Positions 1 through 7,726 of a DNA stretch of 34,022 nt are shown one piece after another (the first letter of the stretch is position 1; the number at the start of each line of letters is the position of its first letter). Under the pieces are notes generated by a model. The model made no database searches. It was not told where the DNA came from and saw only the letters and a list, made by a program, of their open reading frames with translations. The DNA comes from Enterocloster bolteae (GTDB lineage: Bacteria > Bacillota > Clostridia > Lachnospirales > Lachnospiraceae), in contig JAETNT010000045.1 in assembly GCA_021772025.1 (NCBI GenBank), forward strand, positions 1 through 34,022, read 5' to 3'. A program made the position numbers and the translations under genes.

Positions 1-2
1 AT

Positions 3-140
3 CAAACGGATAAATGGGAAAATGCCTGGATATGGACTTGTAGCCGGGTAGAGAGCCGGAACGGAGAATATTATATTGTCGGCTATTCTAATGTGAAATT
101 GTCTGGTTTGGAAGTGGGGGTAAGCGGCAGGGGGGAGTAA
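3..140 (+). CDS. C-terminal fragment of an unidentified protein
   Basis: This frame is open from the window edge to a TAA stop, giving 45 residues that begin QTDKWENAWIW and end LEVGVSGRGE. The other two forward frames stop within the first 51 bases. The segment is rich in Trp, Tyr and Gly, as in a soluble beta-rich domain. I do not recognise a family. It lies about 55 bases before a decayed integrase, so it may be cargo of the same decayed element, but that is inference from position only. It could also be a chance open frame. Confidence 0.3.
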   Translation, partial: QTDKWENAWIWTCSRVESRNGEYYIVGYSNVKLSGLEVGVSGRGE

Positions 141-195
141 TACAAAGGTGTTGTTTCCCCTATTAGAATTATTGCAGGAATGGAGGCTGTGTTGT

Positions 196-697
196 ATGGC
201 AGAAATAAGAAAAGATAATAAAGGAAGAAAACTGGAAACAGGAGAGCGTTATGATTCAAAAATAATCGCTACATGTTTCAAAAAATGATTGACGGCGAGA
301 GAATTTCTATTACCGCACATACATTAAACGACTTGAGAAAAAAGAAAAATGAAGTTTTGTGCAGGATTGATAAAGGCGGTAAAATAAATGCCAGTAAGGC
401 TCAAATGACTTTAAATGCCTATTTTGACTATTGGATGGAGACTTGATAAAAAGAATTGTGGGACAGTACAATAAAGAAGCAGAAGAAAACCATACGGAAA
501 AGATTGAGAATTTCTGTCCTCACATGGCACGACATACTTATACCAGCCTTGCGTATTTTGCCGGAGCCGATGTAAAGATTGTGAGCCAGATACTCGGTCA
601 TGCATCCACAGCAGTTACAATGGACACTTACGCACATCTTACGGAGGACAAAAAACGGCAGCAGGAAGCAGTGGTACAGACTATAAAAATATCATAA
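196..697 (+). pseudogene. Decayed Tn916/ICE-type tyrosine integrase
   Basis: Three pieces of one integrase are readable. An ATG at 196 behind a GGAGG (182-186 region) gives MAEIRKDNKGRKLETGERYDS, the typical arm-binding N-terminus of Tn916-like integrases. The frame breaks in an A run at 258-262. One extra A would restore D-S-K-N-N-R-Y-M-F and join it to the frame starting at 267, which continues to FDYWMET and stops at 446. A third frame from about 431 carries the catalytic C-terminus: HMARH box, QILGHAS, and the nucleophile in TMDTYAHL, ending at 697. About 200 core residues, including the first catalytic arginine, are missing. The enzyme cannot work in cis. It marks an old integrative-element insertion. 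The two lesions are seen directly; the family assignment rests on motif recognition. Confidence 0.85.
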
Positions 698-701
698 GTT
701 T

Positions 702-797
702 GTTGTAAATCATGTTGCAAAATCATTGTAATAACACGAAAACAGACAGCAAAAGACGAAACTAGCAAAGCGGGTAAAACATTTAATTTACAACATG
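702..797 (+). repeat. Short repeats downstream of integrase remnant, possible arm-type sites
   Basis: GTTGTAAATCAT (702-713) is followed at once by the near copy GTTGCAAAATCAT (714-726) and by a third partial copy TTGTAATAAC (727-736). The inverted form ATTTACAAC occurs at 786-794, followed by ATG. Tn916-family integrases bind short direct repeats near the element ends through their N-terminal domain, and these copies start five bases after the integrase stop, where such arm sites are expected. The role is inferred; the repeats themselves are seen. Confidence 0.4.
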
Positions 798-846
798 ACA
801 ACACAAGACGAGCAAGCACGAACATATATTCGTAAAGAAAAAATAC

Positions 847-875
847 TTGACAACACTATTTCTTTCGTGTATGAT
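847..875 (+). promoter_or_regulatory. Sigma-A promoter of the ylxM-ffh operon
   Basis: TTGACA (847-852), a 17-base spacer and TATGAT (870-875) match the vegetative consensus at 11 of 12 positions. The predicted start is near 882, only about 10 bases before the ylxM ATG, so the leader would be very short and the AGGTGAT ribosome site would sit at its 5' end. The -35/-10 pair is spanned by an imperfect inverted repeat (AAAGAAA at 834-840 and TTTCTTT at 859-865). Confidence 0.75.
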
Positions 876-891
876 TACACAGGTGATAGAA

Positions 892-1233
892 ATGGAAAAG
901 ATTGTGGAACAAGGTTTGCTCTACGATTTCTACGGTGAGCTTTTAACTCCCCATCAGCAGCAGATATACGAAGATGTTGTAATCAACGATATGTCTCTCA
1001 GCGAGATTGCTCAGAATAAGGGCATCAGCAGGCAGGGAGTTTACGATTTAGTCAGACGCTGCGATAAGATTCTTACCGGCTATGAGGAAAAGCTTAAGCT
1101 GGTAGAGAAGTTCCAAAAGACCAAAGTTATGGTGGCGGAGATTGAGCGGCTTACGGCAGAATACCAGCGGAGCAAAGACAGCGGACTTGTGGAGCGGATC
1201 GGACAGATTTCCAGAGATATCGCAAAGCTGTAG
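892..1233 (+). CDS. ylxM: YlxM-family helix-turn-helix protein, SRP operon
   Basis: The product is 113 residues (MEKIVEQGLLYDFYGELL...). YlxM/UPF0122 proteins have a sigma-70 region-4-like helix-turn-helix and sit directly before ffh in many Firmicutes; in streptococci the homologue acts as an accessory factor of the signal recognition particle. The helix-turn-helix is visible at about residues 29-60 (DMSLSEIAQNKGISRQGVY), followed by a charged helical tail. The ATG at 892 is preferred over the upstream in-frame TTG at 847 because that codon lies inside the -35 box and because AGGTGAT precedes 892. ffh follows after 12 bases. Family assignment is firm; molecular role is less so. Confidence 0.9.
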   Translation: MEKIVEQGLLYDFYGELLTPHQQQIYEDVVINDMSLSEIAQNKGISRQGVYDLVRRCDKILTGYEEKLKLVEKFQKTKVMVAEIERLTAEYQRSKDSGLVERIGQISRDIAKL

Positions 1234-1245
1234 AGGAGGACATAC

Positions 1246-2619
1246 ATGGCTTTTGAGAGTTTATCTGATAAACTGCAGAATGTATTCAAAAACCTGCGCG
1301 GCAAGGGCCGTCTGTCAGAGGCCGATGTAAAGGCCGCATTAAAAGAAGTAAAAATGGCCCTCTTGGAGGCGGATGTCAGCTTTAAGGTAGTAAAGCAGTT
1401 TATTAAATCTGTGGAGGAGCGGGCTGTTGGCGAGGATGTCATGGGCAGTCTTACTCCGGGACAGATGGTGATTAAGATTGTAAATGAAGAGCTGATTCGC
1501 CTGATGGGAACAGAGACCACCGAGATTTCCATAAAGCCCGGCAGTGAGATTACGGTTATTATGATGGCGGGTTTACAGGGAGCCGGTAAGACCACCACTA
1601 CAGCTAAGATTGCCGGCAAGCTGAAGGCAAAAGGAAAACGTCCTCTGCTGGCAGCTTGTGACGTATACCGTCCTGCAGCTATTCAGCAGCTTCAGATTAA
1701 CGGCGATAAGCAGGGAGTTCCGGTATTCTCTATGGGTGATAAGCAGAAGCCGGTGAATATTGCCAAGGCCGCCATCGAACATGCTGCAAAGAATAATCTG
1801 AATGTAGTAATTTTGGATACGGCAGGCCGTCTTCATATCGATGAGGATATGATGAATGAACTGATTGAGATTAAGAGGGAAGTGGATGTTCACCAGACTA
1901 TTTTGGTGGTAGATGCCATGACCGGTCAGGACGCAGTTAATGTGGCGGGAATGTTTAATGATAAGATCGGTATTGACGGCGTGATTTTAACGAAGCTGGA
2001 CGGTGATACCCGAGGCGGCGCGGCTCTCTCTATCCGTTCTGTCACAGGCAAACCCATTCTCTATATTGGTATGGGAGAGAAGCTTTCTGATTTGGAGCAG
2101 TTTTATCCGGATCGCATGGCGTCCCGAATTTTAGGGATGGGAGATATCCTGTCTCTTATTGAAAAGGCCGAGGCCGAGATGGATCAGGATAAAGCCAGAG
2201 AACTGAGCCAGAAGCTTAAAAAAGCAGAGTTTGATTATAACGATTTCCTGGATCAGATGAACCAGATCAAAAAGCTGGGAGGTATGGCGGGGATTATGAA
2301 CATGATGCCCGGCATGGGAAATCTGGGAAATATTGATATGGATGAGAACGAGAAAAACTTAAAACGGATCGAAGCCATTATTCTTTCTATGACAAAGGAA
2401 GAGAGGGCCAATCCTTCTTTAATGAACGTTCCCAGAAAGAAGCGGATTGCCAAAGGCGCCGGGGTGGATCTAAACGAGGTCAACCGGCTGTGCAAGCAGT
2501 TCGAGCAGATGAAAAAAATGATGAAGCAGCTTCCGGGTATGATGGGAGGCGGCAAACGCCGCGGCGGTTTCGGAGGCCTTGGCGGACTTATGGGCGGCAA
2601 ATTTAAAATGCCCTTCTAA
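1246..2619 (+). CDS. ffh: Signal recognition particle protein Ffh (SRP54)
   Basis: This 457-residue GTPase binds 4.5S/scRNA and signal sequences of nascent membrane and secreted proteins and delivers ribosomes to FtsY at the membrane. Domains are complete: an N helical bundle (1-100), a G domain with P-loop GLQGAGKTT (109-117), DTAGR (191-195) and TKLDGDTRGG (249-258), and a methionine-rich M domain from about 300, including the GMAGIMNMMPGMG stretch. The end is Gly/Met-rich (MMGGGKRRGGFGGLGGLMGG), as usual. The ATG is chosen because AGGAGG lies about 8 bases upstream. Length is normal for the family. It shares the operon with ylxM and rpsP. Confidence 0.98.
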   Translation: MAFESLSDKLQNVFKNLRGKGRLSEADVKAALKEVKMALLEADVSFKVVKQFIKSVEERAVGEDVMGSLTPGQMVIKIVNEELIRLMGTETTEISIKPGSEITVIMMAGLQGAGKTTTTAKIAGKLKAKGKRPLLAACDVYRPAAIQQLQINGDKQGVPVFSMGDKQKPVNIAKAAIEHAAKNNLNVVILDTAGRLHIDEDMMNELIEIKREVDVHQTILVVDAMTGQDAVNVAGMFNDKIGIDGVILTKLDGDTRGGAALSIRSVTGKPILYIGMGEKLSDLEQFYPDRMASRILGMGDILSLIEKAEAEMDQDKARELSQKLKKAEFDYNDFLDQMNQIKKLGGMAGIMNMMPGMGNLGNIDMDENEKNLKRIEAIILSMTKEERANPSLMNVPRKKRIAKGAGVDLNEVNRLCKQFEQMKKMMKQLPGMMGGGKRRGGFGGLGGLMGGKFKMPF

Positions 2620-2685
2620 CCGTTAGCAAAGCAGATTTCTGCATTGTTTATAAACAGTATCACATATCACAAGGAGGTGAAAGAA

Positions 2686-2928
2686 ATGGCAGTAAAGATG
2701 AGACTGAGAAGAATGGGCCAGAAAAAGGCCCCTTTCTATAGAGTTGTTGTTGCAGATTCCAGAGCTCCCAGAGATGGCAGATTCATCGAGGAAGTTGGTT
2801 ACTATGATCCCAATGTAGATCCCAGTGTAATTAAGTTCGATGAGGAAGCAACCAAGAAGTGGTTGGCAACAGGTGCTCAGCCCACTGAGACAGTAGGCAA
2901 ACTTCTGAAAATCGCTGGCATCCAATAA
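2686..2928 (+). CDS. rpsP: 30S ribosomal protein S16
   Basis: The product is 80 residues starting [19 protein letters not shown], the diagnostic S16 N-terminus. S16 binds 16S rRNA early and is needed for assembly of the 30S body. The reading frame is open further upstream, but the ATG at 2686 is the start: AAGGAGGTGA ends six bases before it and homologues begin MAVK/MAVKIR. The gene follows ffh by 66 bases and precedes khpA by 16, the usual Firmicute order. Confidence 0.97.
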   Translation: MAVKMRLRRMGQKKAPFYRVVVADSRAPRDGRFIEEVGYYDPNVDPSVIKFDEEATKKWLATGAQPTETVGKLLKIAGIQ

Positions 2929-2944
2929 TTGAGAGGTGAGCGCT

Positions 2945-3172
2945 ATGAAAGAATTAGTAGAAGTGATTGCAAAGGCACTGGTTGACAATCCTGACGAGGT
3001 TATCGTAACGGAGACTGAGAAGGGCAATGATCTGTTGGTAGAATTAAAAGTAGCTCCTTCTGATATGGGAAAAGTTATCGGCAAGCAGGGCCGGATCGCC
3101 AAGGCGATTCGCTCTGTGGTAAAGGCGGCTGCTTCCAGAGAAGACAGGAAAGTTATTGTTGAAATTCAGTGA
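2945..3172 (+). CDS. khpA: KH-domain RNA-binding protein KhpA
   Basis: This small, 75-residue single-domain KH protein of the KhpA/YlqC family binds RNA and, with partner KhpB (Jag/EloR), influences cell elongation and division in Gram-positive bacteria. The KH signature GKVIGKQG is at 42-49, with the typical R-I-x-K-A-I-R-S-V-V helix after it. The ATG at 2945 is chosen over the in-frame GTG at 2936 because GAGAGGTGA (2931-2939) is correctly spaced for the ATG and overlaps the GTG. It lies between rpsP and rimM, its standard place. A strong hairpin follows its stop. Confidence 0.93.
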   Translation: MKELVEVIAKALVDNPDEVIVTETEKGNDLLVELKVAPSDMGKVIGKQGRIAKAIRSVVKAAASREDRKVIVEIQ

Positions 3173-3175
3173 CAA

Positions 3176-3207
3176 AATGGGGGTTGTTTGAAACAGCCTC
3201 CATTTTT
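3176..3207 (+). terminator. Hairpin with U tract between khpA and rimM
   Basis: AATGGGGGTTGTTT pairs with AAACAGCCTCCATT (14 positions, two of them G-U) around a very tight apex, and six T residues follow. This is a good intrinsic terminator, but rimM-trmD-rplS lie downstream with no obvious new promoter before them, so it probably acts as a partial attenuator. A second small hairpin (GCGGG/CCCGC, 3209-3224) follows. Confidence 0.75.
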
Positions 3208-3269
3208 TGCGGGTTCATTCCCGCCGGGGCCAAAGACTATGCCCGCTGAGAGAAAGGCGAGGAATCAGA

Positions 3270-3782
3270 ATGGAAGAAATGCTGCGGGTAGGCGTTATCA
3301 GCTCCACCCATGGAGTTCGGGGGGAGGTTAAAGTGTATCCCACTACGGATGATCCGGAACGGTTTCTGGATTTAGACCGGGTTATCTTAGATGCCGGAAG
3401 AGAGCAGATAACGATGGAGATCCAAAATGTAAAGTTTTTTAAAAATATGGTAATCTTAAAGTTTAAAGGTTATGATAATATTAATGATATTGAAAAATAT
3501 AAAGGCAGAGATCTTTTGATATATAGAGATCAGGCCGTAGAGCTGGAAGAGGATGAGTACTTTGTCACCGATTTGATAGGGCTAAAAGTGGTTACAGAAG
3601 AGGGAAATCTCCTGGGAACCTTAAAAGAAGTGATGCCTACGGGAGCCAACGATGTGTATGTAGTTTGCCGGGAAAGCGGCAAAGAGCTTCTACTTCCGGC
3701 TATTAAAGACTGCATCTTGGATGTGGATTTAGAAAAAGGCGTTATGACCATCCGTCTGCTGGATGGCCTGCTGGATCTGTAA
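3270..3782 (+). CDS. rimM: 16S rRNA processing protein RimM
   Basis: The 170-residue 30S maturation factor binds S19 and helps the 30S head assemble and 16S rRNA mature. The N-terminal RimM barrel ([18 protein letters not shown], residues 5-22) and the C-terminal PRC-barrel ([16 protein letters not shown] onwards, about 90-165) are both present. The open frame extends 63 bases upstream, but the ATG at 3270 behind AAAGGCGAGGA fits homologues. trmD begins 15 bases after the stop; rimM-trmD-rplS is a conserved trio. Confidence 0.96.
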   Translation: MEEMLRVGVISSTHGVRGEVKVYPTTDDPERFLDLDRVILDAGREQITMEIQNVKFFKNMVILKFKGYDNINDIEKYKGRDLLIYRDQAVELEEDEYFVTDLIGLKVVTEEGNLLGTLKEVMPTGANDVYVVCRESGKELLLPAIKDCILDVDLEKGVMTIRLLDGLLDL

Positions 3783-3797
3783 AAGGTAGGATATGCC

Positions 3798-4541
3798 ATG
3801 AATTTTTATATTATGACCCTCTTTCCGGATATGGTGATGGGAGGATTGAGCACCAGTATTACCGGCCGCGCCATAGAAAAAGGCATTATATCCGTGGAAG
3901 CGGTAAATATCCGGAACTATGCGGGAAACAAACATAACTCCGTAGACGATTATCCTTACGGCGGAGGCGCCGGTATGGTAATGCAGGCACCTCCGGTGTG
4001 GGATTGTTATGAGGATGTCTGCGCCCGCCTGGGGAAGCGGCCCAGAGTTCTTTATATGACTCCTCAGGGACAGGTATTTAACCAGTCTATTGCCAAGGAA
4101 CTGGCAGAAGAAGAGGATTTAGTATTCCTGTGCGGTCATTATGAGGGAATTGATGAGCGTGTTCTGGAAGCTATCTGCACGGATTATCTTTCTATCGGCG
4201 ATTACGTCCTTACCGGAGGAGAGCTGCCGGCCATGGTAATGATCGACTGCATATCCAGGCTGGTTCCGGGAGTGCTGAATAATCAGGTTTCCGCAGACAT
4301 TGAATCCTTTCACGACAATCTGTTGGAATACCCCCAATATACAAGGCCGGAAGAATTTCGGGGAATGAAAGTGCCGGAGGTGCTTCTCTCCGGACATCAC
4401 AAAAACATCGAAGAGTGGAGGAGAAAAGAGTCTATTAAACGCACCCTGAAACGCCGCCCGGACTTGCTGAAGGATGCCAATTTAGATAAAAAAGAGAGAA
4501 TATTTTTGGAAGAATTACTTGCAATTTCAGAATCTTTATGA
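3798..4541 (+). CDS. trmD: tRNA (guanine-N1)-methyltransferase TrmD
   Basis: The 247-residue enzyme methylates G37 next to the anticodon using S-adenosylmethionine, which prevents +1 frameshifting. SPOUT trefoil-knot motifs are intact: YPYGGGAGM (52-60), LCGHYEGIDERV (111-122) and SIGDYVLTGGE (132-142). The C-terminal tRNA-binding part (RRKESIKRTLKRRPDLL) is complete and the length is normal. The start ATG lies about 8 bases after AGGTAGG. Confidence 0.98.
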   Translation: MNFYIMTLFPDMVMGGLSTSITGRAIEKGIISVEAVNIRNYAGNKHNSVDDYPYGGGAGMVMQAPPVWDCYEDVCARLGKRPRVLYMTPQGQVFNQSIAKELAEEEDLVFLCGHYEGIDERVLEAICTDYLSIGDYVLTGGELPAMVMIDCISRLVPGVLNNQVSADIESFHDNLLEYPQYTRPEEFRGMKVPEVLLSGHHKNIEEWRRKESIKRTLKRRPDLLKDANLDKKERIFLEELLAISESL

Positions 4542-4547
4542 TACACT
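4519..4547 (+). promoter_or_regulatory. Possible internal promoter before rplS
   Basis: TTGCAA (4519-4524), a 17-base spacer and TACACT (4542-4547) lie across the trmD stop codon. Each box matches 4 of 6 consensus bases. The roughly 84-base leader that would follow contains short complementary segments, including TTAAG against the CTTAAGGAGG ribosome site. A separate supply of L19 mRNA would make sense given the upstream attenuator, but this is a weak prediction. Confidence 0.35.
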
Positions 4548-4630
4548 ATGGAAGTTGTGATTAAGAAGAGATGGTCCTCTGTTACCAAAGCGTATTAAGA
4601 ACATCCAATAAACTTAAGGAGGTTCACACG

Positions 4631-4978
4631 ATGAACGATATTATCAAAGAGATTGAAGCAGCTCAGTTAAAGGAATCCGTACCGGAATTCCGTGTCGGCG
4701 ATACGGTAAGAGTATACAACAAAATCAAAGAGGGTAACCGCGAGAGAATCCAGATTTTTGAGGGTACTGTTATTAAGAGACAGAATGGCGGTGCAAGAGA
4801 GACCTTTACCGTAAGAAAGAATTCCAACGGCATCGGCGTTGAAAAGACCTGGCCCTTACATTCTCCTTCCGTTGCAAACGTAGAGGTTGTAAGAAGAGGT
4901 AAGGTAAGAAGAGCAAAGCTGTACTATTTACGTGACCGGGTAGGAAAGGCTGCAAAGGTAAAAGAGTTAGTAAGATAA
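4631..4978 (+). CDS. rplS: 50S ribosomal protein L19
   Basis: The 115-residue L19 protein sits at the 30S-50S interface. Typical segments are [26 protein letters not shown] and the basic C-terminus [25 protein letters not shown]. The ATG at 4631 follows AAGGAGG with good spacing and matches family starts (MNDIIKEIE). The upstream in-frame extension to 4571 lacks a ribosome site. It closes the rimM-trmD-rplS group and is followed by a strong hairpin. Confidence 0.97.
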   Translation: MNDIIKEIEAAQLKESVPEFRVGDTVRVYNKIKEGNRERIQIFEGTVIKRQNGGARETFTVRKNSNGIGVEKTWPLHSPSVANVEVVRRGKVRRAKLYYLRDRVGKAAKVKELVR

Positions 4979-4992
4979 TTCTTGGGAACAGA

Positions 4993-5036
4993 AGGGGCTG
5001 TGGCAACATTTCATTTTGCGACAGCCCCTACGTGTT
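4993..5036 (+). terminator. Hairpin after rplS
   Basis: AGGGGCTGTGGCA (4993-5005) pairs with TGCGACAGCCCCT (5017-5029), 13 positions with one mismatch. Only a weak, interrupted T run (TGTTTTAT) follows, so termination is probably partial and the lepB-rbgA genes are reached by read-through. Confidence 0.7.
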
Positions 5037-5065
5037 TTATAGAGCTTGCACATGAGGTGAGAACA

Positions 5066-5611
5066 GTGGAATTTTATGAGGGTGAAGATACCAATCTGCT
5101 CCGCCGCATTATCAGTTGGATAACCGATATCATTGTGGTTATTGCCATTGCCTGTTTTTCCGTTTACGCATTTGGAAACCAGATCCCTATAAGCGGCAGT
5201 TCTATGCAACCTGTGCTTAAGACCGGGGATGTGGTGCTGATGAACCGCCTGATTTATGATTTTCAGGATCCGAATCGCTTTGATATAGTAGTTTTCAGGC
5301 GGGATGATGGCAAGATGATTGTAAAACGAGTAATTGGCCTGCCGGGTGAGAAGGTGCAGATTGAAAATGGACAGATATATATTAATGATAGACTGCTGGC
5401 TGAGGCGGAAGAAATGTCTTCCATAACCTCTCCGGGTATGGCGGAACATCCTATAGAATTGGGAGAAGAAGAATATTTTCTCCTGGGAGATAACCGGGAC
5501 AGCAGTGAAGACAGCAGATTTGCTAACGTAGGCAACGTAAAAAGAGACAAGATTGTAGGGAAAGTATGGCTTCGGCTATTCCCAATCCTGGATTTGGGAT
5601 TGGTTGACTGA
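5066..5611 (+). CDS. lepB: Type I signal peptidase (first of two)
   Basis: This 181-residue S26 serine peptidase removes signal peptides at the outer face of the membrane. One N-terminal membrane segment covers about residues 16-37. The catalytic serine is S46 in SGSSMQP and the general-base lysine is K87 in IVKRVIGLPGE; the GDNRDSSEDSR box is near the end. The GTG at 5066 behind GAGGTGAGAA is taken as start. The longer frame runs back through the rplS terminator hairpin, so its first 28 residues are not credible. rbgA follows after 12 bases. A second peptidase lies two genes on. Confidence 0.93.
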   Translation: MEFYEGEDTNLLRRIISWITDIIVVIAIACFSVYAFGNQIPISGSSMQPVLKTGDVVLMNRLIYDFQDPNRFDIVVFRRDDGKMIVKRVIGLPGEKVQIENGQIYINDRLLAEAEEMSSITSPGMAEHPIELGEEEYFLLGDNRDSSEDSRFANVGNVKRDKIVGKVWLRLFPILDLGLVD

Positions 5612-5623
5612 TAGAGGAATAAC

Positions 5624-6520
5624 ATGAATATTCAATGGTATCCAGGGCACATGACCAAAGCAAAACGTGCCATGAAAGAAGATATTAAACTGATAGATTT
5701 GATTATTGAACTGGTGGACGCAAGAGCCCCTCTTGGCAGCCGTAACCCGGACATAGATGAACTCGGGTCAGGGAAGGCCCGGATGGTACTTTTAAATAAA
5801 TCGGATCTGGCAGATGAGAAAATCAATGAACAGTGGGTTGAATATTTTGCAGGCCAAGGCTGTCAGGTGGTGAAAGTGAACTGCAAGACAGGAGCAGGAC
5901 TAAAGCAGATAGGGGCTGCAGTGCAGGAGGCCTGTAAGGAAAAAATAGAGAGGGATCGGCGCAGAGGAATTCAGAACCGGCCTATCCGGGCTATGGTCGT
6001 GGGAATCCCCAATGTGGGAAAATCCACATTTATTAATGCTTTTGCAAAAAAATCATGTACCAAAACCGGAAACAAACCAGGCGTTACCAAAGGAAACCAA
6101 TGGATTCGGTTAAATAAGACCCTGGAGCTTTTGGATACTCCCGGGATTTTATGGCCTAAATTTGAGGATCAGCAGGTAGGGCTCCATCTGGCCTTTATCG
6201 GTTCTATTAATGATGAGATTTTAAACAAGGAAGAACTGGCTCTGGAGCTGCTCCAGGTGTTGTCCCAAAGTTATCCTAATGAATTAAAAGAGCGATATCA
6301 GATAGAAGAGCTGGCTGTTTCTTCAACTGCTCAGGAAAGTTTTTTGCTCCTTAAGGAAATTGCCCGGGTGAGAGGGTGTTTATTAAAGGGCGGGGAATTC
6401 GATACCGCTAAGGCCGCGGCTATTTTACTGGATGATTTTCGAAGCGGACGTTTGGGAAGAATCACTCTGGAGCATCCCGGGACAAAAGACAAGGGGATTC
6501 CGAAAGAAGAACGAAAATGA
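5624..6520 (+). CDS. rbgA: Ribosome biogenesis GTPase RbgA (YlqF)
   Basis: This 298-residue circularly permuted GTPase acts at a late step of 50S subunit assembly. The permuted motif order is seen: NKSD (G4, 58-61) comes before GIPNVGKST (G1, 127-135), GVT (G2, 153-155) and DTPG (G3, 171-174). The N-terminus MNIQWYPGHMTKAKRAM and the C-terminal ANTAR-like helical domain with the R-x-G-R-L-G-R-I-T-L-E end are typical. The stop overlaps the next start by ATGA, implying translational coupling. Its place between two signal peptidase genes is a common Firmicute arrangement. Confidence 0.97.
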   Translation: MNIQWYPGHMTKAKRAMKEDIKLIDLIIELVDARAPLGSRNPDIDELGSGKARMVLLNKSDLADEKINEQWVEYFAGQGCQVVKVNCKTGAGLKQIGAAVQEACKEKIERDRRRGIQNRPIRAMVVGIPNVGKSTFINAFAKKSCTKTGNKPGVTKGNQWIRLNKTLELLDTPGILWPKFEDQQVGLHLAFIGSINDEILNKEELALELLQVLSQSYPNELKERYQIEELAVSSTAQESFLLLKEIARVRGCLLKGGEFDTAKAAAILLDDFRSGRLGRITLEHPGTKDKGIPKEERK

Positions 6521-7044
6521 AGGAGAAGCAAAAAGGTTCTGCTTTTACAGAGCTGAAACAGTTTTTGTGCTATATAGCAGTTGTGACAGCGGGAATGTTG
6601 CTGCTTATCACTTTTGTGGTTCAGCGGGCAGATGTGTATGGACGTTCCATGGAGCCTACCTTAAAGGATGGGGATATTTTGCTGGTAGACAAACTGTCCT
6701 ACCGCTTTTCGGATCCCGAGCGTTACGATATTATTGTCTTTTCCTATCGCTATCAGGAGGGCAGGTATTATACCAAACGGATCATCGGTCTTCCAGGAGA
6801 AACTGTGCAGATTCAGGACGGAACGGTTTTGATAGATGGACAACCGCTGAAGGACGATATAACCAAGGGGCCTATTGAAAAGGCCAGAAGGGCTTCGGAT
6901 CCTATTGTTTTAGGAGAAGATGAATATTTTGTCCTAGGAGACAACCGGAATTTCAGCTCAGACAGCAGAGATACCGATGTCGGAAACGTAAAGCGCGGGG
7001 ATATTATTGGCCGGATTTGGCTGAAGGTATGGCCTTTCGGATAA
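6517..7044 (+). CDS. lepB: Type I signal peptidase (second copy)
   Basis: The product is 175 residues in the same S26 family. A single membrane anchor covers about residues 14-35; the nucleophile is S44 in YGRSMEPTL, the catalytic lysine K87 in YYTKRIIGLPGE, and GDNRNFSSDSR is the last box (first copy GDNRDSSEDSR). It overlaps the rbgA stop by four bases. It is clearly diverged from the copy at 5066, so the two may handle different substrates, but nothing in the sequence shows which. Confidence 0.94.
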   Translation: MKEKQKGSAFTELKQFLCYIAVVTAGMLLLITFVVQRADVYGRSMEPTLKDGDILLVDKLSYRFSDPERYDIIVFSYRYQEGRYYTKRIIGLPGETVQIQDGTVLIDGQPLKDDITKGPIEKARRASDPIVLGEDEYFVLGDNRNFSSDSRDTDVGNVKRGDIIGRIWLKVWPFG

Positions 7045-7057
7045 AGCAGGAGGAATT

Positions 7058-7720
7058 ATGGCCGGAGTATTAAAAGGAGAAAAGCTGGAGCAGGAACTTA
7101 TGCGCCTGGAACAGTTGGAACGTTACGAGAAGGAATATGAGAAGAGCGGGGTGATTTGCGGTATAGATGAAGCCGGGAGGGGCCCTCTTGCAGGTCCGGT
7201 TGTGGCAGGGGCCGTGATTTTGCCCAAAGGCTGCCGGATTCTCTACCTAAACGATTCCAAAAAGTTGTCAGAAAAGCGGAGAGAAGAGCTTTTCCTGGAA
7301 ATTAAAGAGAAAGCGGTTTCCTGGGCAACGGGGGTGGTAAGTCCTGAAGAAATTGACGAAATTAACATTCTCCAGGCTACCTACAAAGCCATGAGACAGG
7401 CTTTTGAGAAGCTTTCGCCTGCCCCCCGGGTGCTGCTAAACGATGCGGTAACCATTCCGGGGATTTCTCCAAGTCTGATTCAGGTTCCTATTATAAAAGG
7501 AGATGCCAAAAGCGCTTCCATCGCGGCTGCCAGCATTGTAGCGAAGGTAACCAGAGATCATATGATGTCAGAATATGATAAGCTGTATCCCCAATATGGG
7601 TTTGCCGGACATAAAGGCTACGGTACGGCTGCCCATATTGCCGCAATTAGGGAACACGGCCCCTGCAGTATTCACCGCAGAAGCTTTATTACCAGGTTTG
7701 TATCACCCGGGGAGAGGTAG
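7058..7720 (+). CDS. rnhB: Ribonuclease HII
   Basis: The 220-residue endonuclease cuts RNA in RNA/DNA hybrids, including single embedded ribonucleotides. The active site starts with GIDEAGRGPLAGP (D37, E38); further aspartates lie in LLNDAV (D129) and KGDAKS (D149), followed by the family helix SIAAASIVAKVTRD. It has about 30 extra charged residues before the catalytic domain, as in many clostridial RnhB. AGGAGG lies six bases before the ATG. The window also has an RNase HI gene (23849). Confidence 0.96.
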   Translation: MAGVLKGEKLEQELMRLEQLERYEKEYEKSGVICGIDEAGRGPLAGPVVAGAVILPKGCRILYLNDSKKLSEKRREELFLEIKEKAVSWATGVVSPEEIDEINILQATYKAMRQAFEKLSPAPRVLLNDAVTIPGISPSLIQVPIIKGDAKSASIAAASIVAKVTRDHMMSEYDKLYPQYGFAGHKGYGTAAHIAAIREHGPCSIHRRSFITRFVSPGER

Positions 7721-7726
7721 GGATTT

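Noticed and set aside
3..140. Assignment of the first fragment as an excisionase
   Set aside because: Its sequence lacks the winged-helix/MerR-like pattern of Tn916 Xis and is only 45 residues of a C-terminus; no family could be supported.
1080..1619. 179-codon minus-strand frame
   Set aside because: Antisense shadow of ylxM and ffh, both certain genes; no ribosome site and no recognisable motif.
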